Positions 1 through 4,395 of a DNA stretch of 5,379 nt are shown piece after piece. The notes beneath the pieces are model-generated. The model was given only the letters and a program-made list of their open reading frames with translations, was not told the DNA's origin and made no database searches. Numbering within the stretch: position 1 is the first letter of the stretch; each line of letters starts with the position of its first letter. Position numbers and translations under genes: made by a program. This DNA comes from Clostridia bacterium (lineage in GTDB: Bacteria > Bacillota > Clostridia > Christensenellales > Aristaeellaceae), in NCBI GenBank assembly GCA_016297535.1, contig JAEDGL010000161.1, positions 1 to 5,379 of the forward strand, read 5' to 3'.

Positions 1-55
1 TCCGCCAGTTTCTGTCGGAAAAGATCGCGAAGCGAGCTTTTTCGACACGCTGAAA
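1..55 (-). repeat. 55-bp repeat, copy 1 (inverted relative to 4183-4237)
   Basis: The reverse complement of this stretch is identical over all 55 bases to 4183-4237, and it may continue past the left window edge. It starts 24 bp beyond the stop codon of the M55 peptidase gene and, read in that gene's direction, has the same orientation as the second copy has to the VanX-family gene. It contains the 18-nt motif TTTTTCGACACGCTGAAA (38-55, plus strand) and a small imperfect hairpin. Sequence identity is seen directly; membership of a dispersed genomic repeat family is inferred. Confidence 0.9.
19..42 (-). terminator. Possible weak terminator after the M55 gene
   Basis: Read on the minus strand, AAAAAGCTCGC, loop TTC and GCGATCTTTT form a short stem with one mismatch, followed by four T residues. 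It lies about 40 bp after the stop codon of the NlpC/P60-M55 operon. The stem is imperfect and the T run is short, so termination is plausible but not strong. Confidence 0.4.
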
Positions 56-79
56 CGAGATTTTCCGACGCTGCTCCAA

Positions 80-889
80 TCAGCCGTCGCTGAGCACAAA
101 GTGACAGAAGCGAAGCATCTCAAACCAGTCGTGGGTGCTGAAGCATACCAGACAGTTGTCCCGGAGGGTTGCGCCGGGATAAAAGCTCTTGCCGTAGGCG
201 ATCGCGTGGTTCACAAAATCGATCTCCATATGAAAGCGATCCGGCATGGGCACGGCGCATTGGCCCGCTTTGGCCACGGCTTCCCCGGCGGCGGCCTCAA
301 TGCGCTCCACCGCCTCCATGGGATGCAGGCTGGTAACGCTGCCGCCGCGTCCCTCGTTAACGGGCACAACGGTTACGGCGGGGATGAGCCTTGCGGCAAA
401 ATCGCACACGGCCCTGTCGCCGGTCACAAGCGCCACGGGCACGCCGCAGTAGCCAGCCGTGTAGGCGTTGATGAGCAGCTCGCTGCAGGGCATGCCGTTC
501 AGGGTAACACGATGGTTGCGCCCGTTCATGGTGTGGCTGAGGGGATTGCCCGTGCATCCCGCCCAGGAGTGGTAGCCGGTCAGAAACACCGCGTCAAACG
601 GCTCCTTGTCAAGCCCGGTCATCATGCTGAGCAAATCGCCCGTCCAGCCGCGGTTCATGCGCACGCCGCGCGGCAGCTGCATGGCATCGATGTTGCGGGC
701 GGAATCGTGCGCATCCTTCACCAGCACCTCCGTGGCGCCCGCGGCCAGCGCGCCGCGGCAGGCAGCGGCCACCTCGCGGGTCATCTGCTGCTGAAAGGGC
801 GTGTAATCAAAGGGGGTGGCGCGCTCGGTTTCCGGCCAGGCGCAGATGCCGCAGGTGCCCTCGATATCGGCGCTCAGAAAAATCTTCAT
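80..889 (-). CDS. dppA: M55 family D-aminopeptidase (DppA-like)
   Basis: Zinc metallopeptidase of family M55, whose characterised member, Bacillus subtilis DppA, removes N-terminal D-amino acids from short peptides such as D-Ala-D-Ala. The 269-residue length is typical. The family zinc ligands are recognisable: Asp8 and Glu10 in SADIEG, His61 in KDAHDS, His107 in GYHS and Glu137 in CSELLINAY. His119 in LSHTM matches the proposed catalytic histidine. There is no signal peptide, so it is probably cytoplasmic. The ATG is preceded by AGGAAGG seven bases upstream. It is the second gene of a minus-strand operon, 18 bp after the NlpC/P60 gene, and its ribosome binding site fills that gap. The pairing recalls the Bacillus dpp-ykf locus, where DppA and the YkfC endopeptidase are encoded side by side. 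Family assignment is firm; the exact substrate is inferred. Confidence 0.93.
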   Translation of the reverse strand: MKIFLSADIEGTCGICAWPETERATPFDYTPFQQQMTREVAAACRGALAAGATEVLVKDAHDSARNIDAMQLPRGVRMNRGWTGDLLSMMTGLDKEPFDAVFLTGYHSWAGCTGNPLSHTMNGRNHRVTLNGMPCSELLINAYTAGYCGVPVALVTGDRAVCDFAARLIPAVTVVPVNEGRGGSVTSLHPMEAVERIEAAAGEAVAKAGQCAVPMPDRFHMEIDFVNHAIAYGKSFYPGATLRDNCLVCFSTHDWFEMLRFCHFVLSDG

Positions 890-907
890 GGTTCAGCCTT
901 CCTTTCG

Positions 908-1729
908 TTATGCAAAGTACGACCCGATCTGCTCGATTCCGTTGGCCAGATCCGGCCGGTAAAGCGGGGATTGGGGATCCAGACTGTTGATGGTAAAGCC
1001 GTCGTCGCCCGCGCGGGCGGTGCAGTGGCAATAGAGCTGATCGCCCATGTACATGGCCACATGCCCGGGGAAAAACAACAGATCGCCCTTTTGCAGCTTT
1101 TCACGGGGAATGGGGCGGATGGGAAAGCCCTCCACAATGCTGGCGTCGCGGTAGATGAGAATGCCGCAAAGCATGTAGGCCATGGATACCAGCCCCGAGC
1201 AGTCGATGCCCAGGGGGGATTTGCCGCCCCAGCGGTAGTGCGTGCCCTGATAAAGCAGCGCGGCCTCCACCAGCGCATCGCGCAGGGCAGCCTCGCCGCC
1301 GGGCATGGGCGCGGTGTGGTACGGGGCCAGAATGCCGGCCATCACATAGCCCCGGCGCCCGTCGGCCAACTGCACCTGCTGCCAGCCGTCCCGGGGCTGA
1401 CCGCATACGCCAATCACGCAGCCGCGCACCAGATGCGCCAGATGAACCCCCTGCACCCTGGGCTCGGAGAGCACGTCGCAGCAGTTTTTGTTGCGAACCA
1501 CCTTTTTGGGCAGCGCCTCCCAGGCCAGAACGGCCTGCTGCTGCGTCAGCAGCTCCTCCATGGGCACCATGCCGCTGTAGCGGTAGTGGGTCAAGATCCG
1601 CGCCCATCCCGGCGCGGGGGTTTGTGTAATGTCCACCACCATCCCGTACAGGGCTTCATCCTCCACGGTGCATTCGCGGGTGGGCTGGGCGTACATGCGG
1701 CATACCGCCGTATTCACAATGGCTTTCAT
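908..1729 (-). CDS. NlpC/P60 endopeptidase, YkfC / dipeptidyl-peptidase VI-like
   Basis: Predicted cysteine peptidase that cuts the gamma-D-Glu-diamino acid bond of peptidoglycan stem peptides, releasing L-Ala-D-Glu. The 273-residue protein has two SH3b-like segments (about residues 1-60 and 75-135) and a C-terminal NlpC/P60 domain (about 145-273). Catalytic Cys177 lies in IDCSGLVS and His223 in GHVAMYMG, with His235 as the likely third residue. Asp195 in the YRDAS segment fits the residue that binds the free N-terminal amine in YkfC-type enzymes. No signal peptide is visible and the length is close to the cytoplasmic dipeptidyl-peptidase VI of Lysinibacillus sphaericus, unlike secreted YkfC. 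I chose the ATG at 1727-1729 because GAGAGG lies about seven bases upstream; the longer in-frame alternative starts with TTG at 1769-1771 and has no ribosome binding site. It is the first gene of a two-gene operon with the M55 peptidase. No Ala-D/L-Glu epimerase (YkfB) or transporter gene is in the window. Confidence 0.93.
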   Translation of the reverse strand: MKAIVNTAVCRMYAQPTRECTVEDEALYGMVVDITQTPAPGWARILTHYRYSGMVPMEELLTQQQAVLAWEALPKKVVRNKNCCDVLSEPRVQGVHLAHLVRGCVIGVCGQPRDGWQQVQLADGRRGYVMAGILAPYHTAPMPGGEAALRDALVEAALLYQGTHYRWGGKSPLGIDCSGLVSMAYMLCGILIYRDASIVEGFPIRPIPREKLQKGDLLFFPGHVAMYMGDQLYCHCTARAGDDGFTINSLDPQSPLYRPDLANGIEQIGSYFA

Positions 1730-1736
1730 GCTGTTT

Positions 1737-1742
1737 CCTCTC
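1737..1742 (-). promoter_or_regulatory. Ribosome binding site that decides the NlpC/P60 start
   Basis: Reads GAGAGG on the minus strand, seven bases before the ATG at 1727-1729. It supports this start over the upstream in-frame TTG at 1769-1771. Confidence 0.75.
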
Positions 1743-1831
1743 TCCAGTCCGGCAATCCGGTATGGTTGCAAACATTCGACGGTCGGGCCCGTTTATCCTG
1801 CCGGATGCTGCGGAAACGGCACAATCCATGC

Positions 1832-1860
1832 TTGCAGTGGCGGGCTTTTTTTGGTACACT
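1832..1860 (+). promoter_or_regulatory. Candidate sigma-A-type promoter for the plus-strand operon
   Basis: TTGCAG at 1832-1837 and TACACT at 1855-1860 are separated by exactly 17 bp, giving a predicted transcript start near 1867 and a leader of about 30 nt before the ATG at 1899. The -35 box matches the consensus at only three of six positions and the -10 box at four of six, so the call rests mainly on spacing and position. The -10 box lies inside the GGTAC inverted repeat described next. Confidence 0.45.
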
Positions 1861-1873
1861 GTTGGTACCAAAA
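1849..1873. promoter_or_regulatory. Candidate operator: GGTAC inverted repeat over the -10 region
   Basis: TTTTGGTAC (1849-1857) and GTACCAAAA (1865-1873) form a perfect 9-bp inverted repeat with a 7-bp spacer. The right half also lies in the perfect 10-bp palindrome TTGGTACCAA (1862-1871). The half-sites overlap the candidate -10 box and transcript start, a common place for a repressor to bind. TTGGT/ACCAA half-sites occur in operators of FadR-subfamily GntR regulators, usually with a few bases between them, so that family is only a guess. No regulator gene for it lies in the window. Confidence 0.45.
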
Positions 1874-1898
1874 CAACTGCATCCAGGAGGATATTCCT

Positions 1899-2759
1899 AT
1901 GAGTGAAATCCTGTTTCCCCGTACCACGGTTGCCGGAGAATCCCTGTCCCGCATGATCATTGGCACCAACTGGGTGCTGGGCTGGAGCCATACCACCCCC
2001 GCAGCGGATCATCAGATCAAGCGCCGCTTCCCGGATGGACAAAGCGCCTGGCCGCTGCTGAAAAGCTTTTTGGACAACGGCGTGGATACCATCATGGGCC
2101 CGCTGCAGCAGGAAAGGGTGCTGCAGGAAGCCATTCAGGTGGCGCAGGAGCGTTCCGGCAAAAAGATGATGGTGATCGACACGCCCATCATCAACGTGGA
2201 TGACAACGAGGCCGCCCGCCGCGAGGCGCGCGCCACCATCCGCCGCAGCCGCGAGTGCGGCGCCCGCTTCTGCCTGATCCACCACAGCAGCGCCGAGCAG
2301 CTGGTGAACAAAAACAAACACCAGATTGTGCGCCTGGACGATTACACCGATATGATCCGCCAGGAGGGCATGATTCCCGGCCTGTCCGCCCATATGCCGG
2401 AGCTGATTACCTATTCCGACGAAAACGGCTACGATGTGGAAACCTATATCCAGATCTACAACTGCATGGGCTTTCTGATGCAGGTGGAAATTGAAACCGT
2501 GGCCTCCATCATTCACAACGCCAAAAAGCCCGTTATGACCATCAAGCCCATGGCCGCGGGGCGCACCACGCCCTTTGTTGGCTTCAACTTTGTGTGGAAC
2601 ACCCTGCGCGACTGCGACATGGTCACCGTTGGCTGCACCGAGGCGGAGGAGGCGCTGGAGGATATTGAATACTCCCTGGCCGCCATCGAGCGCCGCGCGC
2701 CGGATATTGAAAAGCGCTCCAGCCCCAACATGAAGCAGGACGCCTTCGGAGGCAAATAA
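1899..2759 (+). CDS. Uncharacterised aldo/keto-reductase-like TIM-barrel protein
   Basis: The 286-residue protein has the sequence layout of an aldo/keto-reductase-type TIM barrel: RMIIGTNWVLG near the start, GVDTIMG (61-67), CLIHHSS (125-131), GLSAHMPELI (161-170), YNCMGF (187-192), MTIKPMAAGRTTP (213-225) and VTVGCTEAEEALEDI (242-256). The family's catalytic Tyr is not seen after the GVDT motif, and no Lys sits on the following strand (MMVIDTPI). It is therefore probably not a normal NADPH-dependent reductase and may be a relative with another activity. No signal peptide or membrane segment is visible. I chose the ATG at 1899 because AGGAGG (1885-1890) lies eight bases upstream; the reading frame is open much further upstream but without support. 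It is the first gene of a three-gene operon and its stop codon directly abuts the next start. The open reading frame is certain, the fold moderately sure and the reaction unknown. Confidence 0.75.
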   Translation: MSEILFPRTTVAGESLSRMIIGTNWVLGWSHTTPAADHQIKRRFPDGQSAWPLLKSFLDNGVDTIMGPLQQERVLQEAIQVAQERSGKKMMVIDTPIINVDDNEAARREARATIRRSRECGARFCLIHHSSAEQLVNKNKHQIVRLDDYTDMIRQEGMIPGLSAHMPELITYSDENGYDVETYIQIYNCMGFLMQVEIETVASIIHNAKKPVMTIKPMAAGRTTPFVGFNFVWNTLRDCDMVTVGCTEAEEALEDIEYSLAAIERRAPDIEKRSSPNMKQDAFGGK

Positions 2760-3521
2760 ATGGAATATTCCGTATGCATCAATGCACTTTTTCCCGGCCT
2801 GCCTGCCGGCGAAGCCATCGACCGGGTGCGGGCGGCGGGGCTGAAGGCCTGGGAATGCTGGGGCTGGTGGGAGCTGGATGTGGAGGCGGCACTGCGCGCC
2901 CAGCAGGCGCACGGCATACGCATGGCGGCCCTGTGCACGCGCTTTGTGCCGCTCAATGATCCGGCAAAGCGTACGGCCTACCTTTGCGGGCTGCAGGAAA
3001 CGCTGGCCGTGGCCAACCGCCTGCATTGCCCAACCATCATTTCGCAGGTGGGACAGGAGCAGCCCCTGCTTTCCCGCGCGGAGCAGACGCAATCCATAAT
3101 CGACGGGCTGAGAGAGTGCGTGCCGCTTTTGCAAAGCGCGGGCGTCACACTGGTGATTGAGCCGCTCAATACGCTGATCGATCATCCCGGCACCTTTCTG
3201 GCGCGCTCGGACGAGGCCTTCGCCATCGTGCGCCAGGTCAACAGCCCCCATGTGAAGGTACTGTTTGACATTTACCACCAGCAGATTACCGAGGGCAACC
3301 TCATCCCCAACCTTACGCGCAACGCGGCATGGATCGGCCATGTGCATATCGCCGGGCATCCGGGGCGGCACGAGCCCTTCGGATGCAATGAAATCCACTA
3401 TCCCTCCGTGCTGGGTGCGCTGAAGCAGGCCGGCTACAGCGGCGCGGTGGGGCTGGAATACCACCCGCGCATGGATGCGGCGGAAAGCCTGAAACGGCTG
3501 CAGGAGGAAATACCGCTGTGA
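2760..3521 (+). CDS. Sugar isomerase/epimerase, hydroxypyruvate isomerase-like TIM barrel
   Basis: The 253-residue protein belongs to the xylose-isomerase-like TIM-barrel superfamily (AP endonuclease 2 type) and most resembles hydroxypyruvate isomerases, which interconvert hydroxypyruvate and tartronate semialdehyde. The aromatic segment KAWECWGWWELD (29-40) is typical of that group. Likely metal or catalytic residues are Glu134 (VIEPLN), Asp170 and His173 (FDIYHQQ), His196 (HVHIAGHPGRHEP) and Glu233 (GLEYHP). In classical hydroxypyruvate isomerase the position of His196 is usually Gln, so the substrate may differ. It is predicted to be cytoplasmic. The ATG follows the previous stop with no gap, and its GGAGG (2748-2752) lies inside the end of the upstream gene, which implies translational coupling. 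It overlaps the VanX-family gene by 4 nt. No glyoxylate carboligase, tartronate semialdehyde reductase or glycerate kinase gene is nearby to support a glyoxylate-pathway role. Confidence 0.85.
   Translation: MEYSVCINALFPGLPAGEAIDRVRAAGLKAWECWGWWELDVEAALRAQQAHGIRMAALCTRFVPLNDPAKRTAYLCGLQETLAVANRLHCPTIISQVGQEQPLLSRAEQTQSIIDGLRECVPLLQSAGVTLVIEPLNTLIDHPGTFLARSDEAFAIVRQVNSPHVKVLFDIYHQQITEGNLIPNLTRNAAWIGHVHIAGHPGRHEPFGCNEIHYPSVLGALKQAGYSGAVGLEYHPRMDAAESLKRLQEEIPL
3502..3507 (+). promoter_or_regulatory. Ribosome binding site for the GTG-started VanX-family gene
   Basis: AGGAGG lies ten bases upstream of the GTG at 3518, within the last codons of the isomerase gene. It supports the GTG start, which would otherwise be ambiguous. 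Confidence 0.75.
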
Positions 3522-4147
3522 AAGGGTTTGTGCTGGTTTCACAGGCCGTGCCGGATGTGATTCTGGAAATCCGCTATCATTCCACCTTCAATTTTGTGGG
3601 CAGCCGCGTGGATGGCTACGACCAGCCCGTGGCCATCCTTACCCGCGAGGCGGCGAACGCCCTGCGCAGGGCCAGCGACGCGGCCATGGCGCGCGGCTAC
3701 CGGCTCAAGGTGTACGACGCCTTCCGGCCCCAGCGGGCAGTGGACCATTTTGTGCGCTGGGCGCAGGAGGAAAGCGCGCAGCAGATGAAGCCGTTTTTCT
3801 ATCCGCAGGTGGAAAAAGCCCGCCTGTTTGAAGAAGGCTACATCGCCGCCCGCTCCGGCCACAGCCGGGGCAGCACGGTGGATGTAACGCTGGTGGATAT
3901 GATGACCGGGACGGATGCGGACATGGGCGGCGCGTTTGACTATTTTGGCAGGCGCTCCCATCCCGGCTGCACGGAGGGGCTTTTGCCCGGTCAGCTGGCC
4001 AACCGCATGCTTTTGCGGGATGTGATGACGCAAAGCGGCTTTCTGCCGCTGGATACGGAGTGGTGGCACTTTACGCTCCGCGACGAGCCCTACCCCGATA
4101 CGTATTTTGATTTTCCCCTTCGTGCGGAAAGCGTGGAGGGGGACTGA
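3518..4147 (+). CDS. vanX: VanX-family D-Ala-D-Ala dipeptidase (M15D)
   Basis: Zinc D,D-dipeptidase that splits D-Ala-D-Ala. The 209-residue length is close to VanX and DdpX. Key residues are visible: Arg70 in YDAFRPQRAV, His115 and Asp122 in SGHSRGSTVD (zinc ligands), Glu181 (catalytic base) and His184 (zinc ligand) in EWWHF. The N-terminal stretch has the family's LEIRYHSTFNFVG pattern. No signal peptide is seen, so it acts in the cytoplasm. It starts with GTG, overlapping the isomerase stop as GTGA, so translation is probably coupled. No vanH, vanA or vanRS genes are in the window, so a role in recycling D-Ala from wall peptides, as for DdpX, is more likely than vancomycin resistance; the symbol marks the family only. 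It is the last gene of the operon, with a repeat-rich region starting about 10 bp after the stop. Confidence 0.93.
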   Translation: MKGFVLVSQAVPDVILEIRYHSTFNFVGSRVDGYDQPVAILTREAANALRRASDAAMARGYRLKVYDAFRPQRAVDHFVRWAQEESAQQMKPFFYPQVEKARLFEEGYIAARSGHSRGSTVDVTLVDMMTGTDADMGGAFDYFGRRSHPGCTEGLLPGQLANRMLLRDVMTQSGFLPLDTEWWHFTLRDEPYPDTYFDFPLRAESVEGD

Positions 4148-4159
4148 ACGTTTTCTATC

Positions 4160-4185
4160 AAAAAAGCTCGCCTGTGGCGAGCTTT
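4160..4185 (-). terminator. Rho-independent terminator, minus strand
   Basis: AAAGCTCGCC (4163-4172), loop TGT and GGCGAGCTTT (4176-4185) form a perfect 10-bp stem. Read on the minus strand it is followed by a run of six T residues (4165 down to 4160), as expected for intrinsic termination. It would stop transcripts coming leftward from the split-barrel genes just before they enter the VanX-family gene. In the plus direction only three T residues follow, so it is a poor stop for the VanX operon. Confidence 0.75.
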
Positions 4186-4237
4186 CAGCGTGTCGAAAAA
4201 GCTCGCTTCGCGATCTTTTCCGACAGAAACTGGCGGA
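4183..4237 (+). repeat. 55-bp repeat, copy 2 (inverted relative to 1-55)
   Basis: Perfect inverted match to the first 55 bases of the window. It starts 35 bp after the VanX-family stop codon. Its left 18 bases (4183-4200) also form the inner part of the left terminal inverted repeat of the 4158-4383 element, so this copy is internal to that element. Confidence 0.9.
4196..4219 (+). terminator. Possible weak terminator after the VanX-family gene
   Basis: AAAAAGCTCGC, loop TTC and GCGATCTTTT pair with one mismatch and end in four T residues in the plus direction. It is the counterpart of the hairpin at 19-42, so both divergent operons carry it past their last gene. The strength is doubtful for the same reasons. 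Confidence 0.4.
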
Positions 4238-4240
4238 AAT

Positions 4241-4261
4241 GTTTTCGGCAAGGCCGAAAAC
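4241..4261. repeat. Perfect 9-bp stem hairpin
   Basis: GTTTTCGGC, loop AAG, GCCGAAAAC. No T run follows on either strand, so it is a structural part of the intergenic element rather than a terminator. Confidence 0.7.
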
Positions 4262-4269
4262 TCCCCGCC

Positions 4270-4288
4270 CGCCCGGCAAAGCCGGGCG
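4270..4288. repeat. Perfect 8-bp GC-rich stem hairpin
   Basis: CGCCCGGC, loop AAA, GCCGGGCG. It is part of the same hairpin array and lacks a T run. Confidence 0.7.
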
Positions 4289-4300
4289 ATACGAACCAAA

Positions 4301-4326
4301 GTCAGAGGGGCTGCGGCCCCTCTGAC
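4301..4326. repeat. Perfect 11-bp stem hairpin
   Basis: GTCAGAGGGGC, loop TGCG, GCCCCTCTGAC. It is the longest perfect stem in the window. No T run follows on either side. Confidence 0.8.
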
Positions 4327-4355
4327 AACTCCCGATAAGGTTTTTCGACAGTCTG

Positions 4356-4381
4356 AAAGCTCGCCTGTGGCGAGCTTTTTT
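4356..4381 (+). terminator. Rho-independent terminator, plus strand
   Basis: AAAGCTCGCC (4356-4365), loop TGT and GGCGAGCTTT (4369-4378) form a perfect 10-bp stem, with six T residues at 4376-4381. It should end plus-strand transcripts of the VanX operon, though it sits about 210 bp past the stop codon and only 14 bp from the 3' end of the opposing split-barrel gene. It is the same hairpin as 4160-4185 in the opposite orientation. Confidence 0.75.
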
Positions 4382-4395
4382 GACGTTCTGCTGCT

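Larger units (their letters stand above)
1730..1898. promoter_or_regulatory. Divergent intergenic control region
   Basis: This 169-bp gap separates the start codons of the two divergent operons and must hold promoters for both. Besides the plus-strand promoter and GGTAC palindromes listed separately, it has an inverted pair CCGTTT (1789-1794) and AAACGG (1814-1819) and a T7 run at 1846-1852. I could not find a convincing minus-strand promoter for the NlpC/P60-M55 operon. Confidence 0.7.
4158..4383. mobile_element. MITE-like palindromic intergenic element
   Basis: The gene-free stretch between the convergent operons is bounded by 43-nt imperfect terminal inverted repeats, 4158-4200 and 4341-4383, matching at 38 of 43 positions. 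Both outer ends read TCAAAAAAGCTCGCC inward. Between them lie perfect hairpins with stems at 4241-4249/4253-4261 (9 bp), 4270-4277/4281-4288 (8 bp) and 4301-4311/4316-4326 (11 bp). There is no coding capacity beyond short chance frames and no transposase. I see no clean target-site duplication; CGTT occurs at 4149-4152 and 4384-4387 but not directly at both borders. It could be a non-autonomous mobile element or a BIME-like composite of terminator hairpins. Confidence 0.55.
4148..4395. other. Gene-free convergent intergenic region
   Basis: This 248-bp stretch between the VanX-family stop and the split-barrel stop contains no gene I can support. It is almost entirely filled by the inverted-repeat element and hairpins listed individually. 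Short open frames crossing it are chance frames through palindromes, without ribosome binding sites. Confidence 0.8.

Noticed and set aside
1787..1852. Transcription attenuator or riboswitch: GCCCG (1787-1791) pairing with CGGGC (1841-1845) before T7, with CCGTTT/AAACGG as alternative stem
   Set aside because: The terminator stem would be only five base pairs with a long loop, no promoter upstream of 1787 is convincing, and I recognise no riboswitch core. The T run fits better as promoter spacer.
101..1906. Plus-strand open frame of about 600 codons opposite the NlpC/P60 and M55 genes
   Set aside because: It is antisense to two well-supported peptidase genes; its product is rich in His, Gly and Ala with no family pattern and no ribosome binding site. 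This is typical of the opposite strand of GC-rich coding DNA.
1656..3542. Minus-strand open frame of about 630 codons opposite the plus-strand operon
   Set aside because: It lies antisense to the AKR-like and isomerase genes, crosses the divergent regulatory region, and its translation shows the same low-information His/Gly/Ala composition.
3518..4147. Vancomycin resistance locus suggested by the VanX-type gene
   Set aside because: No D-lactate dehydrogenase (vanH), D-Ala-D-Lac ligase (vanA/B) or vanRS genes are present. VanX-family dipeptidases also occur in peptide recycling, and the operon partners are TIM-barrel metabolic proteins.
4183..4237. Phage or integron attachment site
   Set aside because: There is no integrase or tRNA gene, and the two copies are inverted rather than direct, so they do not fit the ends of an integrated element.
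4158..4383. CRISPR array
   Set aside because: The repeats are inverted hairpins of different sequences, not regularly spaced direct repeats, and there are no cas genes.
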